Source of the DNA: Candidatus Thalassarchaeum sp.
GTDB taxonomy: Archaea; Thermoplasmatota; Poseidoniia; Poseidoniales; Thalassarchaeaceae
Direction: 5' to 3'
DNA length: 52,100 nt
Assembly: GCA_022449345.1 (NCBI GenBank)
Contig: JAKURL010000011.1
Location: 1 to 52,100 of the forward strand
A model generated the notes under the pieces. The model was given only the letters and a program-made list of their open reading frames with translations. It ran no database searches and was not told the origin of the DNA. The position numbers and the translations under genes are program-made. Positions 44,109 to 52,100 of the stretch are shown in pieces; the first letter of the stretch is position 1, and each line of letters opens with the position of its first letter.

Positions 44109-45389
44109 TTAGGACAGCGGATTCAGTACTGTCTGGCCACCCATGAGAGGAATGAGAACATCTGGAATCCGTACGATTCCATCTTCATTCTGGTATTGTT
44201 CCAAAATCGCCACCAGTGCTCTGCTGGTGGCAACAGCAGTCGAATTCAGAGTATGGACAGCGGAATTCCCCTTGGCAGTGCGATATCGCATTCGAAGTCG
44301 ATTAGCTTGGTAATCGGTACAGTTGGAGCATGAGACGACTTCTTTGTAGTCACCAGCACCTGGCAACCAAGCCTCAAGGTCGTATTTCTTCGAGGCAACA
44401 GTTCCCATGTCACCGGTGCAGATATTCACCACTCGGTAATGCAATCCTAGGCTATCCCACAATTCCACGGCATTGGTCAGTAATTCCTCATGGTGATTCC
44501 AAGAATCATCCGGCTTGCAAATTACAATTTGCTCAATCTTGGTAAACTGATGAACCCGCCAAATTCCACGGTCAGAGAGGCCATGTGCTCCGACCTCGCG
44601 GCGGAAGCAAGACGACACTCCAACCAGTTTTATCGGCAACTCAGCAGGTTCGATTATCTCATCCATCCTCATTGCTGTTAGTGGGTGCTCGCTAGTTGCG
44701 ATGAGGTAGTACTTGTCGGGTTCAACCCCATACATCACGGTTTCAAAATCTCCCAGATCGGTAACCCCTTCGTAGGCTTCGCGATTCATCATTAGCGGTG
44801 GTTGAACCAAGGTGTAGCCACGTTCCATTAGGAAATTTGCAGAATAGTTCTGTAGCGCCATCTCCAATCGTGCAAGGTCACCTTGAAGGAAGTAGAATCT
44901 AGAACCGGTTACCTTTGCTCCACGAGGCAAATCGACCCAGTTATTCATCTCTATGAGGTCATTATGATTTCGAGCATCGAATCCCAGATTAGGCTTCTCA
45001 CCATGCATACTGTGTAGGGTATTCTTCTTGTCGTCCTCTCCTACCGGTACCGATTCATGCAGAACATTGGGTACTCGCATACGAATTGCATCACGCTCGG
45101 CTAGGTAAGCATCCACTTTCTCGCTTAATGCGTCTATCTCTTTCCCAAAGCTAGCGACCTCTGCCATAATTGCGTCGGCAGCAGCAGAATCTCCAGATTT
45201 CTTCGCCTTAGCAATACCTCGCGCGGCCTCATTTCGCTTCTTTCTCAATTGGTCGGCATTGTATCTCGTCTGCCGCCATTCTTCGTCGAGGTGGATTACC
45301 GCATCGATGTTATCGTGAGGCATGTCTCTCTTGTCATGGTCAGCCCTCAGCACATCGGTGTGCTCTCGGAACATGCTCATGTCCAGCAT
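44109..45389 (-). CDS. serS: Seryl-tRNA synthetase
   Basis: Class II synthetase for serine, 426 residues, of the common (bacterial/eukaryotic/haloarchaeal) type and not the rare methanogen type. It has the N-terminal MLDMSMFREHTDVLR and a long antiparallel coiled-coil arm (about residues 28-105, rich in K, E and A) that reaches the tRNA-Ser variable arm. The catalytic domain shows motif 1 around QPPLMMNREAYEG, motif 2 SCFRREVGAHGLSDRGIWRVHQFTKIE and motif 3 TLNSTAVATSRALVAILE. A small perfect hairpin lies 7 bases before the ATG. The protease gene precedes it on the minus strand by 73 bases. Confidence 0.96.
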   Translation of the reverse strand: MLDMSMFREHTDVLRADHDKRDMPHDNIDAVIHLDEEWRQTRYNADQLRKKRNEAARGIAKAKKSGDSAAADAIMAEVASFGKEIDALSEKVDAYLAERDAIRMRVPNVLHESVPVGEDDKKNTLHSMHGEKPNLGFDARNHNDLIEMNNWVDLPRGAKVTGSRFYFLQGDLARLEMALQNYSANFLMERGYTLVQPPLMMNREAYEGVTDLGDFETVMYGVEPDKYYLIATSEHPLTAMRMDEIIEPAELPIKLVGVSSCFRREVGAHGLSDRGIWRVHQFTKIEQIVICKPDDSWNHHEELLTNAVELWDSLGLHYRVVNICTGDMGTVASKKYDLEAWLPGAGDYKEVVSCSNCTDYQANRLRMRYRTAKGNSAVHTLNSTAVATSRALVAILEQYQNEDGIVRIPDVLIPLMGGQTVLNPLS

Positions 45390-45396
45390 AACGACC

Positions 45397-45410
45397 GAAC
45401 CTTAGGGTTC
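45397..45410 (-). promoter_or_regulatory. Leader hairpin before serS
   Basis: Perfect 5-bp stem GAACC / GGTTC with the loop TTAG (CTAA on the minus strand), ending 7 bases before the serS ATG. No separate ribosome site is seen between it and the start. It could be chance on its own, but fits the start-proximal hairpin set. Confidence 0.35.
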
Positions 45411-45462
45411 AACACTCAGCCTTCAATGAATCGGGGAATCTCACTCTTTGGAGCACGATGCA

Positions 45463-46554
45463 TTACAGGAACGATATCGCCTGAAACAATTCTGCAGGAC
45501 CAACCGCATAGATTCCACTGATGACGTATCCAAGAATTGCTCCACCATTTAGCAGAGGTAATCCCGGTTGTGGATTGCCTTGGGCGACGAATGTCATCAA
45601 TAACAAATAGCCAACGAGACCTCCTATCAGCGTCCCTATTGCCACAAACAATTGAGCCAGATAAAACTCAGTATGTACACTGTGGATATTTCCAAAAGGA
45701 TTCCATACAGCGCCCCCCCATTCCGGTAAGAAAGTCAACGCAGAAATTACCAACATACCAGGAAAAATCACATCTCCCAGCCCCATGAATAAGGCATCTC
45801 GATGTTTCTTCTTTTTCGGTTTGAGTCGCTCTTCCCTATCGACGATTTCAGCTTCCATTACTCCCTCAGGCAACGGAGGAGCATCTCTCATGATATCTCC
45901 TTCCTGTTCTAGGAATGAGTATCCTTTCTGCTTGGGTGCGACCAATAATACTGGCAATTTTAATCCAATCATGGTATCTGCTAACTCAAGCATATGCTTA
46001 CTCTTGTGAACAGCCCAGTAATCGTAAATCGCTGCTAGAATCATGAATATCATCACTAGGGTTGGAACAAATGAAATTCCAATCATAACTATGACTCCAG
46101 CACCTACCATAACTCCAACTGAATTTACCACCCACCACTCAGGATAGCGATGAAGTGTATACATCGCCATTATAGTAATTGGAATAGATAGCCAAGTGAG
46201 CAATGCTGCCGGATCTATACCTATGAGGTAGGGTATGGTGGAAAAAGGCAGAATTGCGTAAAATAGGCTGAGGCCCAGTGCAAACATTACAATTCCTTTG
46301 ATGATATATTCCAATCCTTTGCGAGCCAACCAAATGATTGCAATTGTGAATACACCAATCATCAATAATTCGAATAGTATGAATCCAGACTTTGTGGTTC
46401 CTTCTTCACCGAATGCTCTGGCCGCTGGAATATCAAAATATGGCTGGATGAACATGCCGATTCCGATGGTTACAATGAACATCCCAGCCATACCAGCCAT
46501 GGAGTTCCATTGATCTAGCATCATCTCGATGACACTTTCACTTTCGTCGGACAC
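45463..46554 (-). CDS. Presenilin-like intramembrane aspartyl protease (A22/PSH family)
   Basis: A 363-residue protein with about nine membrane helices, related to presenilin and signal peptide peptidase. The two catalytic aspartates are visible in AIYDYWAVHKSKHM and FMGLGDVIFPGM (the GxGD motif); the PAL-type element reads PGLPLLNGG, a variant. The loop between the two catalytic helices is hydrophilic (KQKGYSFLEQEGD, then KPKKKKHRD), as in archaeal homologues. Such enzymes cut helices of membrane proteins within the bilayer. The frame extends upstream to 46674, but the GTG at 46554 has GGGGGAG before it and starts the hydrophilic N-terminus SDESESVIEMM. Confidence 0.85.
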   Translation of the reverse strand: MSDESESVIEMMLDQWNSMAGMAGMFIVTIGIGMFIQPYFDIPAARAFGEEGTTKSGFILFELLMIGVFTIAIIWLARKGLEYIIKGIVMFALGLSLFYAILPFSTIPYLIGIDPAALLTWLSIPITIMAMYTLHRYPEWWVVNSVGVMVGAGVIVMIGISFVPTLVMIFMILAAIYDYWAVHKSKHMLELADTMIGLKLPVLLVAPKQKGYSFLEQEGDIMRDAPPLPEGVMEAEIVDREERLKPKKKKHRDALFMGLGDVIFPGMLVISALTFLPEWGGAVWNPFGNIHSVHTEFYLAQLFVAIGTLIGGLVGYLLLMTFVAQGNPQPGLPLLNGGAILGYVISGIYAVGPAELFQAISFL

Positions 46555-46596
46555 AGTCTCCCCCAAGTTCAAGGCCCATATCACCTTGACCCGTAT

Positions 46597-46617
46597 CCGC
46601 GCCCTGTAGGGGCGCGG
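46597..46617. promoter_or_regulatory. Hairpin in the divergent gap between protease gene and folC
   Basis: Perfect 8-bp stem CCGCGCCC / GGGCGCGG with the loop TGTAG. It lies in the 76-base gap between two divergent starts (46554 minus, 46631 plus), 13 bases before the folC ATG. As no gene ends here, it cannot be a terminator of a neighbouring gene. Promoter or leader function is possible for folC. Confidence 0.5.
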
Positions 46618-46630
46618 TGGATGTGTAGCA

Positions 46631-47851
46631 ATGGACGACCGAGAATGGCTCATGGACAGGCGATTTGCCGGCATGAATCTAGGATTGGAAAGGATTGAGT
46701 CGCTTTTGCATAAGTTGGATAATCCGCAAAGTGATTTCCCATCGATTCATGTTGCTGGAACAAATGGAAAGGGTACACTTTGCGCCTTTCTTTCCAGTGC
46801 CGCAGCTAATACCGGTGTGAGGGTTGGATTGTTCACAACTCCGCACCTTGTCGTTGTCGAGGAGAGAGTGCGAATCGATGGCGAAGTCATCGACTCGCAG
46901 ACGTTTGATGAGCATTTATCGACAATCAGGGCTGCTGCGGTAGAAGTCGGTAAAGAATTGGGTGAGCAGCCGACGTTCTACGAATGCACATTTGCAATCG
47001 CAATGCTAGCATTTTCCCGCGCCGGTGTAGAACGGGCGATTATCGAAACCGGACTTGGTGGCGAGGGTGATGCAACCTGCTTGGTCGATGCCGATCTCTG
47101 TGTGATTACCACCATCGGACTCGACCATACCGAAATTCTAGGCGATACCCGTGAGCAAATCGCCCGTGCCAAAGCCGGGATTCACCGAGCAGGGATACCA
47201 CTGGTAGTTTACCATCCAGAAGATGAGTCGGTGTTGGCGGCGATTGCCAAAATAGCAGGGGATGACTTGTATGTTCATCAAGGGTTAGGAATCGATGACT
47301 TCTGGCAAGATTGGTACATTTTTGCTGGATATATCGCTGTCTCATTTGGATGGGAATTACCCTCTGAGGACATCAATTGGCCTGGGCGTTCAACAAATTG
47401 GCCACCGGATGGATTGTTTGAATCTCAAATTAGGATTAGTGCAGCTCACAATGCCGATGGCTTGCAATCGGAATTGATGTCGATTCAAGAACCGACAATT
47501 CTCGTGATCGGAGTTACTCAGAAGGCCAATTTGGAAGAGGCAATAGCGGAGGTTACAAGCGAAATTTGGCATATGGCAACATTTCGCCATATCATCGTCA
47601 CAGAACCTACGTCTGGAAGAAATCCACCTGTTGATGCCGAGGAGCTTGCAGAACTGGTTTTTGCTAGTAGATTGGACGAGCCAATAATCGAAAAAGATCC
47701 AGTTAAGGCACTTGAAATAGCCGAAATCATGTCCAGACAAGCAGCCTGTGGTATCTCTGTTATGGGTAGTGTATACCTCGTAGGTGATTTGCTAAAATTT
47801 GCCGTTGAAAGAACTGGTGGCGACCTTTGGGAACACCTCCGAGTACATTGA
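46631..47851 (+). CDS. folC: Folylpolyglutamate synthase / dihydrofolate synthase family protein
   Basis: A Mur-ligase-type ATP-dependent amide ligase of 406 residues, expected to join glutamate to folate or a related cofactor. Visible are the opening GLERIESLLHKLDNPQSDFPSIHVAGTNGKGTLCAFLSS with its P-loop (about residues 18-56), FTTPHLVVVEERVRIDG, ETGLGGEGDATCLVD, the magnesium-binding TTIGLDHTEILGDTREQIARAKAGI, and AAHNADGLQSELM. The family form DGAHN is altered to SAAHN. The C-terminal domain is complete. In archaea the product could act on tetrahydromethanopterin-like or folate cofactors. Confidence 0.9.
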   Translation: MDDREWLMDRRFAGMNLGLERIESLLHKLDNPQSDFPSIHVAGTNGKGTLCAFLSSAAANTGVRVGLFTTPHLVVVEERVRIDGEVIDSQTFDEHLSTIRAAAVEVGKELGEQPTFYECTFAIAMLAFSRAGVERAIIETGLGGEGDATCLVDADLCVITTIGLDHTEILGDTREQIARAKAGIHRAGIPLVVYHPEDESVLAAIAKIAGDDLYVHQGLGIDDFWQDWYIFAGYIAVSFGWELPSEDINWPGRSTNWPPDGLFESQIRISAAHNADGLQSELMSIQEPTILVIGVTQKANLEEAIAEVTSEIWHMATFRHIIVTEPTSGRNPPVDAEELAELVFASRLDEPIIEKDPVKALEIAEIMSRQAACGISVMGSVYLVGDLLKFAVERTGGDLWEHLRVH

Positions 47852-47886
47852 GAGTCAAAAGGGATGACCCACTTCGGAGGCTAGGC

Positions 47887-48213
47887 ATGACATCCAAGGC
47901 AGACGACAAGGTGGAACTGGTTGTCACCGTCGAGTCGAAAGACACGAGTTCCAAAGTCATCCTGATTATCCTAATCCTAGTTCTCGCTGGATTGGTTATT
48001 GCAGTAATGATGAGAGGTGGTCCTGATGCCCTTCTGTCAGGAGATAATGACAGAGGGGTAGGAAATTGTGGGGATGGGATAGACAATGACAAGGGAGGTC
48101 AAGCAGACCGTGATGACCCAGATTGTTACGCAAATCCAGATGTTTGGGAGGGATACGATTCGAATCGTAAAGAGGCCAACCGAGATAACGACCCTCCTGG
48201 TGGGAGACCCTGA
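47887..48213 (+). CDS. Small membrane-anchored protein with a CGDGIDND-type motif
   Basis: The 108-residue protein has a short N-terminus, one membrane helix (VILIILILVLAGLVIAVMM, about residues 21-40) and an outside tail. The tail holds NCGDGIDNDKGGQADRDDPDCY, spanning about residues 60-81. This pattern, C-x-DGxDND-x-D-x-x-D-x-x-DPDC, is the acidic, calcium-type loop repeated in many secreted bacterial proteins, here as a single copy. ATG 47887 is chosen; an upstream start at 47827 would overlap folC by 25 bases and lacks support. Its stop overlaps the ribosome site GAGGTG of the deaminase gene, so the two are likely co-transcribed. Function is unknown. Confidence 0.65.
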   Translation: MTSKADDKVELVVTVESKDTSSKVILIILILVLAGLVIAVMMRGGPDALLSGDNDRGVGNCGDGIDNDKGGQADRDDPDCYANPDVWEGYDSNRKEANRDNDPPGGRP

Positions 48214-48222
48214 GGTGGAATG

Positions 48223-48660
48223 ATGAGTTCGAAATGGGATACACGTTTCCTTGACCTCGCAAAGCACATCTCAGATTGGTCGAAAGACCCCTCAACCAAG
48301 GTTGGTTGTGTTGTGGTTGGAGAAGATAGAGAAATTCGTTCAACCGGATTCAACGGTTTTCCTAGAGGCATCGAAGACACTGCTGCTAGGTTAAACGATC
48401 GCGAGCAGAAGTATCCTATGATTTGTCACGCTGAAGAAAATGCAATCATGCACGCAGCCAGAATTGGAATTTCACTGAAAAGTTGTACCGCTTATGTTAC
48501 TTGGCCACCTTGTTCACGCTGCGCTCGCTCTTTGATTCAAGCAGGTGTTCGGGAGGTTGTATATCCTGCAAATTGTGAGATACCAGAGCGCTGGGGAGAT
48601 GATTTTGCAATCGCCACCAGTATGTTCACCGAATCTGGAGTATCCTATCGCTCAGCCTAA
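48223..48660 (+). CDS. dCMP deaminase family protein
   Basis: Zinc-dependent cytidine/deoxycytidylate deaminase fold, 145 residues. The zinc and catalytic residues are visible: CHAEENAIMHAARIG (His and the proton-shuttling Glu) and WPPCSRCARSLIQAGVREVVYP (two zinc cysteines). The N-terminal SKDPSTKVGCVVVGEDREI is typical of dCMP deaminase, which makes dUMP for thymidylate synthesis. ATG 48220 is also possible; ATG 48223 is better spaced from GAGGTG at 48212-48217. It ends one base before the convergent kinase gene. Confidence 0.9.
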   Translation: MSSKWDTRFLDLAKHISDWSKDPSTKVGCVVVGEDREIRSTGFNGFPRGIEDTAARLNDREQKYPMICHAEENAIMHAARIGISLKSCTAYVTWPPCSRCARSLIQAGVREVVYPANCEIPERWGDDFAIATSMFTESGVSYRSA

Positions 48661-48661
48661 T

Positions 48662-49207
48662 TTATTCAGAGAGCATAACCCAGAGTTCTTCGAGGTCAGC
48701 GTGTAACTCCTCTAGACTAGCATCGTTCACGAGAATTAGATCTGCTAATGCGGCGGTTGCATCGAGTGCCTGACCGGATTCCTCCTTCGCGACGGTTTCG
48801 GATTCCTCCTGAGTGAAGAAGGTCTCTCGGTCCAAAACATCACCACTCCTAGCGCGAGATTGAGCCCTCTGCCAACGCGCCTCCATCCCTGCACGGACTT
48901 CGATGAGAATGAAATCCTCACGCTCTCGTAAGGTTTCAACTTCGCCGGGTGTTCGAATCGAATCGATTACCGCCTCCTCACCGGCCAGTCTCTCTAGCAA
49001 CATTTCCGCGAGGATGCCAGCGCCTCCAATTCGTCGAAGTTCTCTTCCGCCTTCGATGAGGTTCTCTCGAGATTCCTCGATTCCCTTCTCACGAAGGTGG
49101 TCGCGAATAGAATCCGAGCACGATTCACTGACCAACCCCTTGGAGACAAACCAATCGACGACCGTGGATTTGCCCGAGGCATTGCGGCCGGTCAGTCCTA
49201 TCAGCAC
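48662..49207 (-). CDS. P-loop nucleotide kinase-like protein (UPF0200 type)
   Basis: A 181-residue protein with Walker A GLTGRNASGKSTVVDWF at its N-terminus, a DSIRTPGEVETLRE segment, and a late charged helix. The layout (short P-loop kinase with D-x-IR-x-x-x-EVE) resembles the archaeal UPF0200 / dephospho-CoA-kinase-like group. The substrate is not known. The frame is open to 49297, overlapping the helicase gene, but GTG 49207 with GGAG just before it puts the P-loop at the N-terminus as in the family. It lies downstream of the helicase gene on the minus strand and faces the dCMP deaminase, which may hint at nucleotide metabolism (weak). Confidence 0.75.
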   Translation of the reverse strand: MLIGLTGRNASGKSTVVDWFVSKGLVSESCSDSIRDHLREKGIEESRENLIEGGRELRRIGGAGILAEMLLERLAGEEAVIDSIRTPGEVETLREREDFILIEVRAGMEARWQRAQSRARSGDVLDRETFFTQEESETVAKEESGQALDATAALADLILVNDASLEELHADLEELWVMLSE

Positions 49208-49241
49208 ACCTCTCCGATACGTTGGCGTTCCATATCGCTTT

Positions 49242-52100
49242 CTAACTCCAATAACGCCGAGTCTTTGCATATTGCAGTTCGGCGTTATGGATGGCACGTA
49301 GTAGTGCGACTCGATTCCCGCGGGACAATCCTCTCAACAATCTCGTCGCAGTTTCTTCCCCCACACCTCTCCCCATCAAGGCGAGGACCGCATCGTGTCC
49401 ATGTGTTCGAATTAGTTCCGCATTCTTCTGCATCCTCGCTCGTTCCTTGGGGTCGTCGCTCGCAACCCAACCAGTTAGCATAGATTCCATCCTCTCAGGC
49501 GCGCAAGCGCGCATCGTACCATTGCATTTTGCACAAGGTTCGATGCGTTCTTCCATTCGACCAACTCTACCTCGAATCTTCTCTTTGCAGTTTAGACAGA
49601 TTAGCACCGTTCGTTCAGCCAGTAGGCGCGTCTCAAGTCTCTCGCGCAGTTGTGCATCTGACCACGCGGGAAGCAGCAGGTCTCGCTCTGACTTTGGCGA
49701 TAGGCCGAGGGGTCCACTCGGAGTATGCAAGATCTTTACCTTATCTTGTTGGATATCCCGAATAAGGTCCATGGTTCCCTCGATATCCATTCGTTCGTGG
49801 AATAATTTTGACAGCGCTTCTTCGACAACAGGAGTTCCTCGATAGCGCTGCATCAGACCCTGCATATTGACTCGACGTGGGTCTGCTGCCTTCTCTAAGA
49901 CTCCCATCTTGCGGGCAACTTGTACCATCCTCCAGCGTAGTGCTCTGCCGTTAGGAATTGTCATTCTCAAAACGGTTTCAAGAGCCTCTGGTGAGGTTTC
50001 AGTCAACCATTCAATAACATGAGAGGGAGTAGTTCCGGGCACTTGGAAAGCAATCCGATATGGGTCGATTAGCGTAGTACCCATTTTCCCTTCACGCATT
50101 GACCCCATCGCTTGGATGAAGTGTGCAAGAGCCTCGTTAATTCTACTCCCACGACAGGTGTTCAGTACCACTGTCTTGCCTCTACTCTCGATGGTTAAGG
50201 TTGTGTCCGTTGGCAAGTGCTCGGTCGCATCAATATGCTCTGCAACGGCATTCAACAAGTCGGCCCGAGCCTCATCAGAAAGCGGGTAATCATCGTAGTC
50301 GATGTCTCCAGAAAGAGCTTCGATTGCCCCGATTGCACTTGCGGCACTGCGTCGCAATCTACCGACTTCTAGCGCTACTTCGACCGGTACGGGAGGTAAT
50401 TCACCGGCCCAAACTGGTGCTTCACCGGTGTCTTTCACCGGAGCCACCAACAATTCGCTTTGCTCGGGGTCAGCATCCACAATCATCCAAGTTCGACCGG
50501 CCATTACGAATCTCCTCGGTCGACCAGCATCATCCTCTCCAACATTATTCAGTGAAAGTACGAAGGCTTCGTCGACAGAACCCAAAGTGCGTCGAGTAAC
50601 AGCATCTCGAACCCTGTAGGAAATCTCGTCAGGAATCATCGAGATATGTTCGGTGCGATTTCGACCTAATTTTCCAGCTGGAGAGAACCATCCTGATGTG
50701 AGAGATTCGGGTAAATGTTGCACCATTGCTCGCCGCCATCGTGATTTCTGAGAGTCTTCATAATCCTCGTCCCAAGGAGGCCTATCCTCTGGCATCAAAT
50801 CTGCTGGTCTTGCCCCTTCATTGACTTTCTTGGCCAGTCCTTGCCATAGTTTCGGATTCCAAATTGTCGGGTCTGATTGTCGAGGCTTTTCGACCAGTCG
50901 TAACAACCACCTATCGTCTAAAACTCGCAACACTGCGAGGGTGTCTTCCTCAGTCCATTGTGGGAAAATTGTAGAGCGTTTCAGTAGTGCAGTAGCCTGA
51001 TTTAGAGGAACTACGCTACGCTCAGCTGCCATCTGAAGGAATTGGTTTGCTGCGACGATTGCTGGATCATAGCGCCACTCTACACCCTCCAACTCTCCTG
51101 CCATCGCTCGCCTCGCAATCACAGCGCATTCCGCTATGTCGTCGATTTCCCATGCCAGCACATCTCCTCTTCCAACTCCACCTATGTGATGCTCGGCTCT
51201 CCCAACCCGTTGTAGCATCCTGTCCACCGCTCGTGGACTGTTCAATTGGTGAACTCGGCGGATACTACCAATATCAATTCCTAATTCAAGGCTGGAAGTA
51301 CAAATCAGACCGTGCAATTGACCAGCTCGAAGCGCCTCTTCCATCTCCCGCCTAGTTTCAGCAGCGAGGCTGCCATGATGAACTCCTACTTCGATTTCTG
51401 GAACAATCGAAGCCAGCCTTTGCGCAACCGTCTCGGCTGTAGATCGTGAATTGACAAATACGAGTGAAGGCGAGTCTTCAATCAGAGTATGAGCGAGATG
51501 CCGGAATGCGGCAATCGATTTCGGAGAAATAGCCCACTCACCAGCCAAAAGGTCATCTTCTGGCGTGGGTGTTTCACGGTGAACAGTCACCTTCGTAGTT
51601 CTCGGAGCCGGACCAAAAATTGGCTCCGCTTCAGCCGACATCCATCTCGCTACCTCTACAGGATTGCCAACTGTTGCTGAGAGTCCAACTCTCTGGAATC
51701 TACCGCGTGCTCCTTCCAACCCTGATATTCTCTCGAGACCGATGAGAAGTTGTGCACCTCTTTCACTTGCAGCCAAATCGTGAACCTCGTCGAGAACAAC
51801 TGCCTTAACTCCGGCTAGATGCTCTCTCAATCGACTCCCAAGCAACATTATCTGAGCGGTCTCGGGAGTCGTAACCAACAAATTCGGAGGTTTCTTCGAT
51901 TGCTTATTCCTCTCTTTCTGGCTGGTGTCACCGTGCCGCAGTCCAACGCTTATTCCTAGAGGTTCGAGTAAATTCGCTAATCTTCTGTCGATATCTCGAT
52001 TCAATGCTCGAAGCGGTGTTATGTAGAGAATCGACAGAGATTTCCATTCTTCTTGTACGGCTCTTGAGGCAATTGGAAGAACCGCTGCCTCAGTCTTTCC
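49242..52100 (-). CDS. lhr: Lhr-family superfamily 2 helicase (5' partial)
   Basis: A large ATP-dependent DNA/RNA helicase whose N-terminus lies outside the window. The visible 952 residues begin at GKTEAAVLP, the second half of the Walker A motif. They include TPLRALNRDI (motif Ia), LLVTTPET, VLDEVHDLAASERGAQLLIGLERI (motif II), VGLSATVGNP (motif III), VFVNSRSTAETVAQRL, CTSSLELGIDIGSI and QRVGRAEHHIGGVGRGDVL (motif VI region). A winged-helix and Lhr core domain follow. Near the C-terminus is a cysteine cluster (CLNCKEKIRG ... CAKCNGTMRAC), likely zinc-binding. Archaeal Lhr proteins work in DNA repair and recombination. The stop is at 49242. Confidence 0.93.
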   Translation of the reverse strand, partial: GKTEAAVLPIASRAVQEEWKSLSILYITPLRALNRDIDRRLANLLEPLGISVGLRHGDTSQKERNKQSKKPPNLLVTTPETAQIMLLGSRLREHLAGVKAVVLDEVHDLAASERGAQLLIGLERISGLEGARGRFQRVGLSATVGNPVEVARWMSAEAEPIFGPAPRTTKVTVHRETPTPEDDLLAGEWAISPKSIAAFRHLAHTLIEDSPSLVFVNSRSTAETVAQRLASIVPEIEVGVHHGSLAAETRREMEEALRAGQLHGLICTSSLELGIDIGSIRRVHQLNSPRAVDRMLQRVGRAEHHIGGVGRGDVLAWEIDDIAECAVIARRAMAGELEGVEWRYDPAIVAANQFLQMAAERSVVPLNQATALLKRSTIFPQWTEEDTLAVLRVLDDRWLLRLVEKPRQSDPTIWNPKLWQGLAKKVNEGARPADLMPEDRPPWDEDYEDSQKSRWRRAMVQHLPESLTSGWFSPAGKLGRNRTEHISMIPDEISYRVRDAVTRRTLGSVDEAFVLSLNNVGEDDAGRPRRFVMAGRTWMIVDADPEQSELLVAPVKDTGEAPVWAGELPPVPVEVALEVGRLRRSAASAIGAIEALSGDIDYDDYPLSDEARADLLNAVAEHIDATEHLPTDTTLTIESRGKTVVLNTCRGSRINEALAHFIQAMGSMREGKMGTTLIDPYRIAFQVPGTTPSHVIEWLTETSPEALETVLRMTIPNGRALRWRMVQVARKMGVLEKAADPRRVNMQGLMQRYRGTPVVEEALSKLFHERMDIEGTMDLIRDIQQDKVKILHTPSGPLGLSPKSERDLLLPAWSDAQLRERLETRLLAERTVLICLNCKEKIRGRVGRMEERIEPCAKCNGTMRACAPERMESMLTGWVASDDPKERARMQKNAELIRTHGHDAVLALMGRGVGEETATRLLRGLSRGNRVALLRAIHNAELQYAKTRRYWS

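Noticed and set aside
45463-46674. Protease frame extended to 46674
   Set aside because: The extension runs through the hairpin and into folC, and is arginine/proline-rich; GTG 46554 has its own ribosome site.
48662-49297. Kinase frame extended to 49297
   Set aside because: It would overlap the helicase gene by 56 bases and add a basic segment before the P-loop; GTG 49207 has GGAG in place.
49291-49845. A 184-codon plus-strand frame opposite the helicase
   Set aside because: It is a shadow of the helicase reading frame with serine/arginine-rich composition and no start signal.
1-52100. CRISPR arrays, insertion sequences, prophage or integrase genes
   Set aside because: No spaced direct repeats, transposase, integrase or tRNA-adjacent duplication was seen. 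The tRNA-Tyr 3' end at 7229-7251 has no second copy that I could find by eye.

Overview
The window looks like a piece of a marine Thermoplasmatota genome, most likely Marine Group II (Candidatus Poseidoniales) or a close relative. The translation and ribosome genes are archaeal: aL15e, aIF1A, RIO1 kinase, a Dim2-like KH protein, an Lhr-type helicase, and a tRNA-Tyr with a C1-G72 pair and an anticodon-loop intron. Other archaeal marks are a tubulin-like FtsZ, a presenilin-type protease, DUF63, archaeosortase-type PGF C-termini, and a Nuo operon without nuoEFG. The lineage is an inference from gene content; no search was run. Coding density is very high: no gap between genes reaches 300 bases, and the largest are about 180 bases (6970-7147) and 150 bases (23242-23392).

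Layout. Bases 1-2335 hold the end of an unknown membrane protein and an overlapping sodium-neurotransmitter-symporter family transporter. A GtrA-like membrane protein and histidyl-tRNA synthetase follow to 4104. On the minus strand are two adjacent paralogous secreted proteins with PGF-CTERM-like tails (4061-5757) and ftsZ (to 6969). An intron-containing tRNA-Tyr, aL15e and a PRC-barrel protein take up 7148-8242. From 8327 to 23241 five co-oriented genes encode large envelope proteins: a PKD-type protein with a cytoplasmic zinc ribbon, a 1455-residue repeat protein with a small membrane partner, a 1496-residue subtilase with a cytoplasmic RING-like zinc cluster, and an 891-residue beta-domain protein.

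The respiratory operon nuoA-B-C-D-H-I-J1-J2-K-L-M-N runs from 23393 to 35246. It encodes the membrane arm and the connecting module of complex I but no NADH-oxidising module. Its NuoH and NuoI carry large insertions. The archaeal translation-factor and ribosome-assembly set aIF1A / acidic mini-protein / RIO1 / Dim2 (35333-37523) and a DUF63 membrane protein follow.

Bases 38915-43475 hold a likely leucine-degradation cluster: methylcrotonyl-CoA carboxylase beta subunit, an enoyl-CoA hydratase-family protein (probable methylglutaconyl-CoA hydratase), biotin carboxylase, and a separate biotin carrier. The last two are in the same frame, divided by one stop codon. The remainder holds a DUF4126 protein, serS and a presenilin-like protease on the minus strand, folC, a small CGDGIDND-type membrane-anchored protein, dCMP deaminase, a P-loop kinase, and an Lhr-family helicase that runs off the right edge.

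A recurring small-scale feature is a set of about ten short, perfect hairpins (5-8 bp stems, mostly 3-6 nt loops, often with TA in the loop) lying in the few spaces just before start codons. One of them encloses the only evident Shine-Dalgarno sequence of its gene. With the giant envelope cluster and the remodelled Nuo subunits, this is the most interesting material in the window.
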